Shown: positions 42,553-51,348 of the stretch, one piece after another
How positions within the stretch are numbered: position 1 is the stretch's first letter
How the letters are laid out: each line of letters begins with the position of its first letter
DNA from: Halapricum desulfuricans
GTDB lineage: Archaea > Halobacteriota > Halobacteria > Halobacteriales > Haloarculaceae
Length of the DNA stretch: 64,000 nt
Direction of reading: 5' to 3'
Assembly: GCF_017094505.1 (NCBI RefSeq)
Contig: NZ_CP064787.1
Span: 2,480,001 to 2,544,000, forward strand
Program-made: the position numbers and the translations under genes
Notes under the pieces: generated by a model
What the model was told of the DNA's origin: nothing
Seen by the model: the letters and a program-made list of their open reading frames with translations, nothing else
The model's database searches: none

Positions 42553-44544
42553 TCAGGCCGCGTCTCGGAGGCGCTTACCCGCGATCGCGGCACCGCCGGC
42601 CGCACCGATCACGGCGGGCACGAGCCCGAAGCCGGGGCCGTCGCCGTCGCCGCTCTCGGTCTCGTTGTCGGTTTCGGTCTCACCATCGTCGGTTTCGCCA
42701 TCGCCAGTCTCTCCGTCGTCGGTCACGGACGAGACCAGCGGCCGGTCTTCTCCGGCCCACTCACCCGGCATGGAGACGTCAGTCTCGTCACTGACGAACG
42801 ACAGTGCCCGCACTGTGTCCTCGCTGGCGTCGCTCCGAAGTCCGGCGTCCATCATCATCGCGGTCCGACCGCGGTCGAAGCTCGTCTCGCTTGCTTTCAC
42901 CATCGAGAACGGGGCCGGCAATCGCTCGCTGACTGCGGGACCGTCCCCGACTTCGATGGCCCCTTCTACCGTGACGTTCCCCGCGCCGACATCTGCGGTC
43001 AGACGGGCCTGTTCGAACTCGGCCGCCCGCATCCCGTCGACTATCGCCGTGACCTCGGACTCGTTCGCCGTTCGGTTGAACTGCGTCAGCGCGCGATCGA
43101 GCATCCCCTCGTCCTCGACGCTTGCGGATCCCTCTGCGACGATCTGCTCGTCGGTCGTCCGCACGTCGATCGAGGTCCGCATGCTATCCGTGACGGGGAC
43201 CTCCCGCTCTCGGAGTTCGGAGACGTAGTCCTCCCAGTTGGTCGCCTCGGAGGTCGCCGTCCCGTTCAGGCTGACAGACGATTGTCCGGTCGTGAGGGCG
43301 AACGCCCAGTTCGATGTCGTCTCAAGATCTGCGGCGCGTCTCGCCTCCGTCCGGTCGCGGAGCTGTTCGACCGAATTCGCCAGCCCGAAGTCGAGCGACT
43401 CTCCGGCGTCGGGCGTCTGCGGGCCGGACATCGCCGCGTTCTCGATCTGTTCGAGGAGGTCGACGTACGCGAGCGTCAGGTCGTCGGTCCCCTCGAGGCT
43501 GACGTTCCAGTCGGCGCTCGCCCGCTGACTCTCGACGGACAGGTCCGCCTCGATGCGCGAGAGCGTGACGTTCTCGATCCGGTCTGCCAGCTCGGTCGCT
43601 TCGGCCTCGGTCACGTTCGTTTCCGGACCGCCGAGCCCTTCGACGATCGCCGTCGAGACGGCCGAATCGACGCCGTCGACCGTGACCGTATAGGCGACAT
43701 CCAGTCGCTTGCTGTCTTCGCTCTCGTTGGTCAGCTCGTGGCTGTCGAGATTGACCGAACATGTCACGTTGGTCGTCTCGAACCCGTCACAGTACTGCGA
43801 CCGGAGGGTCTCCTCGGCCCGGTCGGTACTGTTCCAGCGCTCGGCCTGCTCGGCGCTCATCGTGTACGATTCATCGACCTCGAGGGTGTAGGTCCCGTCC
43901 GACTCGGTCAGGACGAGCTCGTGTGACCGCTCCGGGAGCAGGGGCGCACCCAGCTGGACGCTTGCAGACCCCTCGGCGTTCAGCGACGTCGCGTCGGTCG
44001 TGACTGACCCGCTCGTTCGGGCTTCCCGCAGGAACAGAGGCACGAACGACAGCTGTGAGTCCTGTGGGACCGCCACCGTGCTGTTCAGCGCCATCGAGGA
44101 CTCGCTGACGGTGCTGTTCTGCACGTTCTCCAGTTCGAACCGGAGGTCCCTGAGCTGGGCCGGCCGGTCGGCGACGAGCGCCCCGTCGGCGGCCAGCTCG
44201 TCGGGCGTCGCCAGCAACGTCAGATTGCCCGTCGCATCCGTCTCCGTCCGCTGGCTCATGACGAACTCGGCGATCCCGTCCGAGACGTCCATACGGGCGT
44301 GTCCGGTCGCGGTCTCGAGGTCGTCCTGCTCGCCGTGCTCGTAGACCAGCACGACCGACCCGTCGCTCGTCACGTACGCCGCGTCCGCTTCCGGCATGGT
44401 CTCGTTCACTGGCGTTTGGTCACCGCTCGACGCGGCGACAGCGCTGTCCCCCGGCTCCCCTGTCGTCGCAGTCGCAACGCCCCCCATCGCCGACAGCACG
44501 AGGAGGGCTACCGTCAGGACGGCTCCTGTACGTTCGGTCAGCAT
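42553..44544 (-). CDS. PGF-CTERM surface protein, unknown function
   Basis: A 663-residue exported protein. Residues 1-28 are a signal peptide (MLTERTGAVLTVALLVLSAM...), the bulk is a beta-rich, Glu/Thr-rich ectodomain without a named motif, with several Asn-x-Ser/Thr sites for N-glycosylation (for example NVQNSTVSESS and NETESGDGDG). The end is Thr/Asp-rich stalk, then GDGPGFGLVPAVIGAAGG and the basic tail KRLRDA, the PGF-CTERM anchor. It may be a surface-layer-associated or adhesion protein. The start at 44544 opens the signal peptide; the longer in-frame opening is not credible. It diverges from the miaB-like gene. Confidence 0.82.
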   Translation of the reverse strand: MLTERTGAVLTVALLVLSAMGGVATATTGEPGDSAVAASSGDQTPVNETMPEADAAYVTSDGSVVLVYEHGEQDDLETATGHARMDVSDGIAEFVMSQRTETDATGNLTLLATPDELAADGALVADRPAQLRDLRFELENVQNSTVSESSMALNSTVAVPQDSQLSFVPLFLREARTSGSVTTDATSLNAEGSASVQLGAPLLPERSHELVLTESDGTYTLEVDESYTMSAEQAERWNSTDRAEETLRSQYCDGFETTNVTCSVNLDSHELTNESEDSKRLDVAYTVTVDGVDSAVSTAIVEGLGGPETNVTEAEATELADRIENVTLSRIEADLSVESQRASADWNVSLEGTDDLTLAYVDLLEQIENAAMSGPQTPDAGESLDFGLANSVEQLRDRTEARRAADLETTSNWAFALTTGQSSVSLNGTATSEATNWEDYVSELREREVPVTDSMRTSIDVRTTDEQIVAEGSASVEDEGMLDRALTQFNRTANESEVTAIVDGMRAAEFEQARLTADVGAGNVTVEGAIEVGDGPAVSERLPAPFSMVKASETSFDRGRTAMMMDAGLRSDASEDTVRALSFVSDETDVSMPGEWAGEDRPLVSSVTDDGETGDGETDDGETETDNETESGDGDGPGFGLVPAVIGAAGGAAIAGKRLRDAA

Positions 44545-44654
44545 GTGTCCTGTCTGTTTCTTTTCCTGTAGAATAATTGTTGTGCTCCCGGTCGAGACAG
44601 CCGTCGCAATCCGTCGTGTTTTTGCCTGCGTGGATGTAGTAGTAGACAGACGCG

Positions 44655-45950
44655 ATGGCCCGCTACTACGTCGAGACCTACGGCTGTACCTCAAATCGAG
44701 GTGAGACACAGCAGATCGAGCGCGCCCTGCGAGAGGGCGGGCACCGGCCGGCGTCTTCGCCACAGGACGCCGACGTGGCGATTCTGAACACGTGCACGGT
44801 CGTCGAGAAGACCGAGCGCAACATGCTCCGGCGGGCCAGAGAGCTGGACGAACAGACGCCCGCAGACCTGATCGTCACGGGCTGTATGGCGCTGGCCCAG
44901 GGCGAGCAGTTCGCGGACGTAGACGCCGAAATCCTCCACTGGGACGACGTCCCCGAGTACGTCCTCAACGGCGAGTGTCCGACGGCCACGCCCGACACCG
45001 AGACCGTCCTCGACGGCGTCACTGGTATTCTCCCGATCGCCCGGGGCTGCATGAGCGACTGCTCGTACTGTATCACCAAGCAGGCGACCGGGCGAATCGA
45101 TTCGCCGACCGTCGAGGAGAACGTCCGGAAGGCCCGGGCGCTCGTCCACGGCGGCGCACGGGAGATCCGGATCACCGGTCAGGACACCGGCGTCTACGGC
45201 TGGGACATCAACCAGGGCGAGAGCCTCCTGCCCGAACTGTTGGATCGGATCTGTGCCGAGATCGACGGCGACTTCCGGGTTCGACTGGGGATGGCAAACC
45301 CCGGCGGTCTTCACGGGATCGCGGAAGAACTCGCGACTGTATTCGCCGAGCACGACGAGATCTACAACTTCCTGCACGCGCCCGTCCAGAGCGGCTCCGA
45401 CGACGTGCTCGCGGACATGCGTCGCCAGCATCAGGTCGAGCAGTTCCGCGAGATCGTCGCGACCTTCGATCGCCACCTCGAGTACTGGACGCTCGCGACG
45501 GACTTCATCGTCGGGTTCCCGACCGAAGCCCCCGGCGATCACGAGGCGAGCATGGACCTCCTTCGGGAAGTCCGCCCCGAAAAGGTCAACGTCACGCGCT
45601 TCTCGAAGCGCCCGGGCACCGACGCCGCCGAGCTGAAGGGGCTGGGCGGCACGGTCAAGAAGGAGCGCTCGAAGGCGATGACCGACCTGAAGATGGACGT
45701 CGTCGGCGAGGCCTACGAGGCGATGGTCGGCACCGAGCGCACGGTGTTGCTCACCGAGGACGGCACAGAGGACTCGCTGGTCGGCTACGACGAGGCCCAC
45801 CGACAGGTCGCCCTGCCGAACGCGCAACTCCAGGGGCTGAAGGTCGGGGATTTCGTCGACGTCGAGATCACCGGCCACAACACGGTCTACGCGATGGGCG
45901 AGCCGATCTCCCCGCCGGAAACGCCGACGGCCGCCCGGGCCGACGACTAG
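44655..45950 (+). CDS. tRNA t6A37 methylthiotransferase
   Basis: A 431-residue radical SAM methylthiotransferase of the MiaB family, probably the archaeal e-MtaB type that turns t6A37 into ms2t6A37 in tRNA. The N-terminal MTTase domain keeps Cys11, Cys47 and Cys77 for the second cluster; the radical SAM motif CMSDCSYC gives Cys132, Cys136, Cys139. The central radical SAM barrel ends near VTRFSKRPGTDAA, and the TRAM domain follows (EAMVGTERTVLLTEDGTEDS...). The assignment as eukaryote/archaea type rather than bacterial MiaB follows from archaeal origin and length. It overlaps the next gene's stop by 4 nt. Confidence 0.9.
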   Translation: MARYYVETYGCTSNRGETQQIERALREGGHRPASSPQDADVAILNTCTVVEKTERNMLRRARELDEQTPADLIVTGCMALAQGEQFADVDAEILHWDDVPEYVLNGECPTATPDTETVLDGVTGILPIARGCMSDCSYCITKQATGRIDSPTVEENVRKARALVHGGAREIRITGQDTGVYGWDINQGESLLPELLDRICAEIDGDFRVRLGMANPGGLHGIAEELATVFAEHDEIYNFLHAPVQSGSDDVLADMRRQHQVEQFREIVATFDRHLEYWTLATDFIVGFPTEAPGDHEASMDLLREVRPEKVNVTRFSKRPGTDAAELKGLGGTVKKERSKAMTDLKMDVVGEAYEAMVGTERTVLLTEDGTEDSLVGYDEAHRQVALPNAQLQGLKVGDFVDVEITGHNTVYAMGEPISPPETPTAARADD

Positions 45951-46273
45951 GGCTGCTCGACCGCAACCGTCACGTCCTCGGAATCCAAGCCGATCCGCTG
46001 AAACTGCGTGCGAACGTGGTCTTTCGCGGCCTCGATCGCCTGCTCGCGGGTTTCGAACCCGCGGGGGCTGGGCGATTCGAAGGCGACGTTGACCTCTCGG
46101 TCGCCGATCCGCTGGACCTGGCCGCCGCTTGCGACCTCGTAGAAGGAATCACAGACCCACACGTAGGGCGCGCCGTCGTCGGGCGCGCCGCTGAACGACG
46201 GCGGGTCGTCGCCGGGTTCGTACAGCGTCCCCGTCAGCGCCGTTCCGCCCGCTTCGCCCCGGATCAGTAGCAT
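45947..46273 (-). CDS. Conserved haloarchaeal small protein, unknown function
   Basis: A 108-residue acidic soluble protein. It starts MLLIRGEAGGTALTG, contains a short beta-rich core (PYVWVCDSFYEVASGGQVQRIGDREVNVAFESP) and ends in a helical domain (RGFETREQAIEAAKDHVRTQFQRIGLD). The family resembles a DUF conserved in haloarchaea (DUF7110-like); no function is assigned. The true start is the ATG at 46273; the longer in-frame opening to 47083 runs antisense to other genes. Stop codons of this gene and the methylthiotransferase share a ctag. Confidence 0.8.
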   Translation of the reverse strand: MLLIRGEAGGTALTGTLYEPGDDPPSFSGAPDDGAPYVWVCDSFYEVASGGQVQRIGDREVNVAFESPSPRGFETREQAIEAAKDHVRTQFQRIGLDSEDVTVAVEQP

Positions 46274-46350
46274 ACTCACGTCTACGCGATTGGCACGCAA
46301 AAGGTCGCCGACGTGGGTTTCCGGGAGAGTTTCTCTTTCCTCCGCTCTTT

Positions 46351-47151
46351 TCACTCGAGTCGGACCTGCGCGAGCACGGGGAAGTGATCCGACGGGTAGC
46401 GCTCCGCGGCGAAGAGGTCGGTACAGACCCCGTGCTGGCGAACCTCGACGTCGTCGGTAACGAAGACGTGGTCGATCTTGCGGTTGGGGACGAGGTGTTC
46501 GAAGTCGGTGACGGAGGTTTCGGGGCCGTAGTGGCCGTGTTCGGAGCGGTCGATCGCGTTTGACAGCGTCCGTCGCCCCGCGTCGGGATCGACCATCGTC
46601 TCGTAGGGGGGCTCGCCGGCGACGCAGTTGAAATCGCCCGTGACGATCACGGGCTCGTCGTCGGTCAGCTCGTCCAGTCGCTCCCGGAGCAGGCGGGCGC
46701 TGTGGCGACGCGCTTGCGGTCCGTCGTGTGAAAAGTGCGTGTTGGCGTGGACGAACACCGCATCTGTGTCCCGATCGCGCAGCCGAACCCAGGTGACGAT
46801 CCGTGGGTGGCGGGCGTCCCATCCGAGGCTGCCCGCCCGTTCGGGCGTCTCCGAGAGCCAGAACGTGTCGGTCGCGACGAGGTCGAACCGTCGCCCGTCG
46901 AAGGCGACCGGCGAGTATTCGCCCTCGCTGTCGCCGTCGACGCGAGGGTCGCCGGCCCACTCGTAGCCGGGAAGTTGCTCTCGCAGGTACGACAGCTGGT
47001 GTTCGAGCGGTTCCTGCAGGCCGAGCAACGCCGGCTCGCGAAATCGGATCGTGTCCGCGACGCCCTCCCGACGGTTCGCCCACTGGTGCTCGCCGTCATC
47101 GGGGTTGTCGTATCGGACGTTGTAGGTCATGACGCGAAACCACGCGGTCAT
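46351..47151 (-). CDS. Endonuclease/exonuclease/phosphatase family protein
   Basis: A 266-residue EEP-superfamily phosphoesterase. Motifs run in the expected order: MTYNVRYDNP (N of active site), LGLQEPL (metal Glu), FVHANTHFSHDG, VIVTGDFNCVAGEP (Asp, Asn), and the final PSDHFPVLAQV with the catalytic Asp-His. It probably cleaves phosphodiester or phosphomonoester bonds, in lipid, nucleic acid or inositol-type substrates; sequence does not say which. Two ATG choices (47151 and 47130) differ by seven residues. It diverges from the HerA-like gene. Confidence 0.85.
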   Translation of the reverse strand: MTAWFRVMTYNVRYDNPDDGEHQWANRREGVADTIRFREPALLGLQEPLEHQLSYLREQLPGYEWAGDPRVDGDSEGEYSPVAFDGRRFDLVATDTFWLSETPERAGSLGWDARHPRIVTWVRLRDRDTDAVFVHANTHFSHDGPQARRHSARLLRERLDELTDDEPVIVTGDFNCVAGEPPYETMVDPDAGRRTLSNAIDRSEHGHYGPETSVTDFEHLVPNRKIDHVFVTDDVEVRQHGVCTDLFAAERYPSDHFPVLAQVRLE

Positions 47152-47249
47152 CGTCCCCCTGTTGGGCGTCCCCCCTAGTGTCCTTTTGGGATGCGGCCGA
47201 CGCACACAGGGGCAGAACGCCTTAGTCGCGCCCGCCCGTCGGGTCGTGT

Positions 47250-49055
47250 ATGTCCGATCTCGGGGATTTCACCGACTTCAGCGCCGACGATTCCGGGGAC
47301 ACCGGCGACGAAAGTCGATCGTCGTCGTCCGCCGATCGGGACGACGAGCGGTTCGAACCGGTCGAAGTCACGCCGACGCGATCCGAGCGCGGAATCGGCG
47401 TCCTCTCGGCCGCCGAGGGGCTGACCATCAGCGAGGACGAAGACGACACCACGCTCCGGGCGTATATCACCGTGCGCAACCGCTCGGCCGTCCGGATCGG
47501 GACGTACCTCCTGGTCCCGTATCCCGACGGCGAGCGATTGTTCTGTCGGATCACCGCGCTGGAGTACATGCCGGAGTTTCGCGCCGACGACGCCACGGAG
47601 ATCCACGCCCAGCGCGCGATGAACTCCCGGGAGATCGACGAGGAGGACTTCAAGTTCATGGCGACGCTGGAACCCGTGGCCGTCCTCTACGAGGAAGGGG
47701 ACGAACTCAAACGGCGGATGACCGACCGCGTCCCCAAACCCGAGACGGCCGTCCGGCGGGCCGACGACGCGGGCGAGATCAAGACCGGGCTGAAGATCCC
47801 CGCAGAGGGCGTCTTCCTCGGTCATCTCGCCGTCGGCGGGGAGAAAGTCACGACCGCGGCCGAACCGCCGACGATCGACTACCGGCTCAAGGACGACTAC
47901 GCCGACGGCGATCCACTCGTGTTCCGACACACCCTCGTTGCGGGTGGAACGGGCTCGGGCAAGACCCACGCCGCGAAAAACGTCCTCCGGCAGTATCTCG
48001 CCGACGAGCGGTCCTACCCGGTCGAATCGGGCAGCGATCGCGAGGTCTCGCCCGCGATGGTCGTGTTCGACCCACAGGACGAGTACGCACAGATGCACGA
48101 CGACGGCGACCTGCCCAGGGAGTTCCGACGACGCTGCGAGCGCGAGGGAATCGCCTGCGGTGGCCACGACGACACCGTCGCGTTCGTCCCCGACGTCGCC
48201 GGGGCCTCCTACAGCGCCGACCACCACCGCGCCGAGCAGGTCCCCTTTACTATCCCGTTCTCGATGGTCGACGACAACCCCTGGCTGATCGCCGGGAGCG
48301 GCCTCAACGACAACCAGTACTCCGCGCTCGTGAACGTTCTCCTCCCTCGCTTTCGCGACGAGTACGGACAGGGCGGGAGCTACGAACAGTTCACGCGCTT
48401 TCTCGACGACCCGGCGCTGCGCGAGCAACTGGACGAGTCCGGCCGGGTCCACGAGGCGACCTTCGACGCCGTCCGGCGGCGCGCACTCGGGTTCGGCGGC
48501 GTCTTCGACCGGGACGCCAGCCCGATCACCGACCTTGTCCACGAGTTCGTCCGCCCCGGCGGGCTGACCGTCGTCCCGACCTACCACATCAACGACAGCC
48601 GGGCGACCGAGACGGTCGTGCTCGCACTCGCCTCGCTGCTTGTCGACGAGAAACTCTCGAACGACCCGACCTTCGACCGCATTGAGGAGACGCCGCTGAT
48701 CGTCGGCATGGACGAGGCGCACAACTTCCTGACCGACGCCGACACCGTCCAGGCACGGAAGGTCATCGGGAAGTTCACCGACGCCGCCAAGCAGGGCCGC
48801 AAGGAGCGGCTCGGCCTCTTTCTGATCACGCAGGACCCTCAGGACATCGCCGATCCGGTCTTCAAGCAGATCAACACGACGGCCGTCCTCAACCTGGGCG
48901 ACGAGGACGCCATCTCGGCGGTCAACATCCCCCCGAACCTCGAATCGAAGGTCCCCTACATGGAGAAAGGCCAGATGGTCGTCTACTCGCCAGACAACTC
49001 CGAACCGGTCGAGTTGATCGGGCTGTCGACCTGCGTGACAAAACACGGCCGGTAG
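47250..49055 (+). CDS. HerA/FtsK-type ATPase
   Basis: A 601-residue P-loop ATPase of the HerA/FtsK group. The N-terminal domain (about residues 45-195) has an acidic start and a HAS-barrel-like segment (EYMPEFRADDATEIHAQ). Walker A GGTGSGKT is at 232-239; Walker B is ETPLIVGMDEAHNF; further motifs are QGRKERLGLFLITQDPQDI and EKGQMVVYSPDN. Such proteins form hexamers that pump DNA, in end resection with NurA and Mre11-Rad50 when they are true HerA. No nurA or mre11/rad50 is adjacent, so it may be a HerA paralogue with another job. Confidence 0.82.
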   Translation: MSDLGDFTDFSADDSGDTGDESRSSSSADRDDERFEPVEVTPTRSERGIGVLSAAEGLTISEDEDDTTLRAYITVRNRSAVRIGTYLLVPYPDGERLFCRITALEYMPEFRADDATEIHAQRAMNSREIDEEDFKFMATLEPVAVLYEEGDELKRRMTDRVPKPETAVRRADDAGEIKTGLKIPAEGVFLGHLAVGGEKVTTAAEPPTIDYRLKDDYADGDPLVFRHTLVAGGTGSGKTHAAKNVLRQYLADERSYPVESGSDREVSPAMVVFDPQDEYAQMHDDGDLPREFRRRCEREGIACGGHDDTVAFVPDVAGASYSADHHRAEQVPFTIPFSMVDDNPWLIAGSGLNDNQYSALVNVLLPRFRDEYGQGGSYEQFTRFLDDPALREQLDESGRVHEATFDAVRRRALGFGGVFDRDASPITDLVHEFVRPGGLTVVPTYHINDSRATETVVLALASLLVDEKLSNDPTFDRIEETPLIVGMDEAHNFLTDADTVQARKVIGKFTDAAKQGRKERLGLFLITQDPQDIADPVFKQINTTAVLNLGDEDAISAVNIPPNLESKVPYMEKGQMVVYSPDNSEPVELIGLSTCVTKHGR

Positions 49056-49158
49056 AGCCGGACGTGCGTTTTCGGCCCTGGGACCCGGACGCACGCGGTC
49101 GTCGACCCCTCGGGAAGAAAACGAAACGCCTTCTTGCTTCAGTCGTCGACGTACGTCC

Positions 49159-49641
49159 ATGAGTACGATTCGGGTCGCGTGGGGGAGCGCCACGAGCCCG
49201 ACCGCGATCTCGGCCTACGACGGCGCGCTGGCGGCCGCGAACGTTCACAACTACAACCTGATCACGCTCTCGTCGGTGATCCCTGCCGAGCCGTCGCTCG
49301 AGGAGGTCGGCACCGCTCCCGACCTGGGTCCGGCGGGGCAGGGACTGCCGGTCGTCCAGAGCCACGAGACGGTCGGGCCGGGCAGCGACGACCCGGCAGT
49401 CGCCGGACTGGGATGGATCCGCAGCGAGTCGGGCCGCGGACTGTTCTACGAGGTCTCGGGCACCGATCCCGACGCCGTCGAAGCGACGATCCGCGAGGGA
49501 ATCGCGGACGGACAGCGACTCCGCGACTGGACGTTCAATTCCGAACCGACCGTCCGCATCGAGACTGCCGAGCCCGAACCCGACGCCTTCGCGGCGGCAG
49601 TCGTCGTCGCCGCGTACGGTCACAGCGAATCGCTGCTGTGA
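49159..49641 (+). CDS. pdaD: Pyruvoyl-dependent arginine decarboxylase
   Basis: A 160-residue proenzyme that makes agmatine from arginine for polyamine and tRNA modification (agmatidine). The self-cleavage site is between Ser38 and Ser39 in ITLSSVIPAE; Ser39 becomes the pyruvoyl cofactor, leaving a short beta chain and a longer alpha chain. The rest matches the archaeal family: VAGLGWIRSESGRGLFYEVSG and AVVVAAYGHSESLL at the end. It lies 103 bp after the HerA-like gene and may have its own promoter. A hairpin follows. Confidence 0.92.
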   Translation: MSTIRVAWGSATSPTAISAYDGALAAANVHNYNLITLSSVIPAEPSLEEVGTAPDLGPAGQGLPVVQSHETVGPGSDDPAVAGLGWIRSESGRGLFYEVSGTDPDAVEATIREGIADGQRLRDWTFNSEPTVRIETAEPEPDAFAAAVVVAAYGHSESLL

Positions 49642-49669
49642 CTGCCGTTTCGAGCGGACGGACGGCAGT
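49641..49669 (+). terminator. Hairpin terminator after pdaD
   Basis: actgccgt (49641-49648) and acggcagt (49662-49669) form a perfect 8-bp stem immediately at the stop codon. A T-run at 49692-49697 follows at some distance and probably also acts as the next gene's TATA box. Confidence 0.4.
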
Positions 49670-49728
49670 CCCCGGGGTCGACGACCAGCGCTTTTTTATC
49701 CCTCCCTCGCCTACCGGCATAGCAATTC

Positions 49729-50088
49729 ATGTATGGCAATCTCTCCGGCGGCGGTGACGTCAGCGCTGACGATCCGCCACTGTCGTCCGACCAGCGGCGT
49801 TCGCTCCGGCGCGATCTCGCGAGCGTCGCCGCCCGCACTCGCGAACTTCTCCCGGGCGATTTCGTCGTCGGTTCCGAGCTCCGGACCAGTGCGACGGGTC
49901 TCGAGGCGACGATCGCCGTCCAGCCCCCGGTCGGATCGGTCGTCAGTGCCGGCTACGCACCCACCGAGGACGACGACGTCTCGATCGACGACGAGGAACG
50001 CGAAGACCTGGCGATGGGGCTTGCCGCCAGTGCCGCGCTCCAGGTGAAGCAGGCCTACCCCGACGAGGGGTCTCCGGCCGCGCAGTGA
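49729..50088 (+). CDS. DUF5811-like conserved haloarchaeal protein
   Basis: A 119-residue acidic protein. The N-terminus (MYGNLSGGGDVSADDPPLSS) is followed by a helical core (RRSLRRDLASVAARTRELLPGDFVVGSEL) and a beta-helix end with AMGLAASAALQVKQAYP. It fits the short haloarchaeal family DUF5811; function unknown. A TATA-like run near 49693 suggests its own leaderless transcript. It converges with the secreted protein gene. Confidence 0.78.
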   Translation: MYGNLSGGGDVSADDPPLSSDQRRSLRRDLASVAARTRELLPGDFVVGSELRTSATGLEATIAVQPPVGSVVSAGYAPTEDDDVSIDDEEREDLAMGLAASAALQVKQAYPDEGSPAAQ

Positions 50089-50127
50089 ACACTTGCTGCT
50101 CTAGCGATCTGCACCGTCCGACAACGG

Positions 50128-50598
50128 CTATCTACTCGCTCGCGCCAGGACGACGACCGGTTCGTCGCCGGTCGGTTCCCGCTGTAACAACAGTACGTAC
50201 GTCACCGTTCCGGTCGGTCGTCCGAGATCAACTGGCGAGTCCATCGACTCGTCGACGATCGGAGCGTCGATCGTGACGGTTCGCATCGATCCGCCCGCGA
50301 CGCGATAACGGGCGACCGTGACGTTCTCGCCGTCGACCCGATCGAGTTCGAGGTGTCGAACCGGGGCGTTCGTGAGCGAATCCGACGGAAACGTCAGTTC
50401 GACGGACCGCTGTGGCCCCATGAGCCCCCTCGGGGGAAGGCGCTCCTGTTCGACGAGCGTCTCGGCTGCCGATTCGATTGCGGCGACGTTCGACTCGACG
50501 GCGCTTTCGCCCCGGACAGTCGCCGCGGATTCGACCGCCGGCATCGACGCCGCGACGAGTACCGCCGCCAGGACGACCGCGGTGACGTACCGGATCAC
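50128..50598 (-). CDS. Secreted or anchored small protein of the ATPase operon
   Basis: A 156-residue exported protein. The signal peptide is MIRYVTAVVLAAVLVAASMPAVESAATV (about residues 1-26); the mature part is a soluble beta-rich domain with a short helical start (AAIESAAETLVEQERLPPRGL). No catalytic motif is seen. Its ATG overlaps the stop of the coiled-coil gene by 4 nt, so it must be made together with it. I believe it fits a haloarchaeal DUF that travels with the next two genes; the function of this set is unknown. Confidence 0.72.
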   Translation of the reverse strand: MIRYVTAVVLAAVLVAASMPAVESAATVRGESAVESNVAAIESAAETLVEQERLPPRGLMGPQRSVELTFPSDSLTNAPVRHLELDRVDGENVTVARYRVAGGSMRTVTIDAPIVDESMDSPVDLGRPTGTVTYVLLLQREPTGDEPVVVLARASR

Positions 50599-51293
50599 GA
50601 GAACGTCGATTTCAGCGACGAGAGGAAGCTATCGTCGTCCGATCCAGTCTCGTCGGTTTCGTCGGCAGTTATCTCACTGTCGGGAACCGGATCGGGTCGT
50701 TCCCCGTAGCGACGGTCGATCTCGTCGGGATCGGCCTCGGGCGTGTCGGCGTGCGGATCGTCGGACGAGTCAGCGGCGCGCGCGGGCGCACTGGCAGACC
50801 CGCCGTCGGTCTGTCCCACCGCAGTCGTGCCGTCGCCGGCGGCTCCGGCGACGGCGCCCGGTCGCCGCTCGCGGTCCGTTCCCTCGACCAGTCTGTCGAC
50901 GGTCTCCGCGATCGAATCCTCCTCGATAGGCTGTTCGGTCGTCTGCGAGCGGGAAGTCGGTCGATACTGATCGACGCGTTCAGTCGTCTCCGAGCGTCGT
51001 TCGAGTTCCTCGACGCGCTCCTCGAGTGATTCGACCGCGGCGAGCGCCGACGCCGACTGCTGTTCGACCGATTCGTTGACCGAGTCGACGTTAGTGACAT
51101 ACCCCTGTAGGGAATCGGTCCGCCCTTCCAGATCCGCGATGCGACGCTCTAGTTCCTCGAACCCGTCTTCGAGACGCTCGAGTCGATCGGCGACCTCCGC
51201 GAGATCCGCCAGCTCCTCGAAGTCGTGTTCGCCGTCGATCACCGTCCGCTCGACGGCCGACAGTCGCTCCTCCAGCCGCTCGATGTCGGTCAT
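50595..51293 (-). CDS. Coiled-coil protein of the ATPase operon
   Basis: A 232-residue soluble protein. Residues 1-95 are a long alpha-helical coiled coil (IERLEERLSAVERTVIDGEH and LEDGFEELERRIADLEGRTD), then an Asp/Ser/Thr-rich low-complexity linker, and a short C-terminal end with GSDDDSFLSSLKSTFS. There is no transmembrane segment. It could bridge the ATPase and the secreted protein, or link partners. It is 55 bp after the ATPase and overlaps the secreted-protein gene; no name is known to me beyond a DUF. Confidence 0.7.
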   Translation of the reverse strand: MTDIERLEERLSAVERTVIDGEHDFEELADLAEVADRLERLEDGFEELERRIADLEGRTDSLQGYVTNVDSVNESVEQQSASALAAVESLEERVEELERRSETTERVDQYRPTSRSQTTEQPIEEDSIAETVDRLVEGTDRERRPGAVAGAAGDGTTAVGQTDGGSASAPARAADSSDDPHADTPEADPDEIDRRYGERPDPVPDSEITADETDETGSDDDSFLSSLKSTFS

Positions 51294-51348
51294 ACCGGTT
51301 CTGGCCCCGTCATCACACTTAAACTTCGGCGACGAGAGTGCTCCCGCC

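Noticed and set aside
45947..47083. A 378-residue version of the small protein at 45947-46273
   Set aside because: The added N-terminal part runs out of frame across the phosphoesterase gene on the same strand and is Arg-rich, without motifs.
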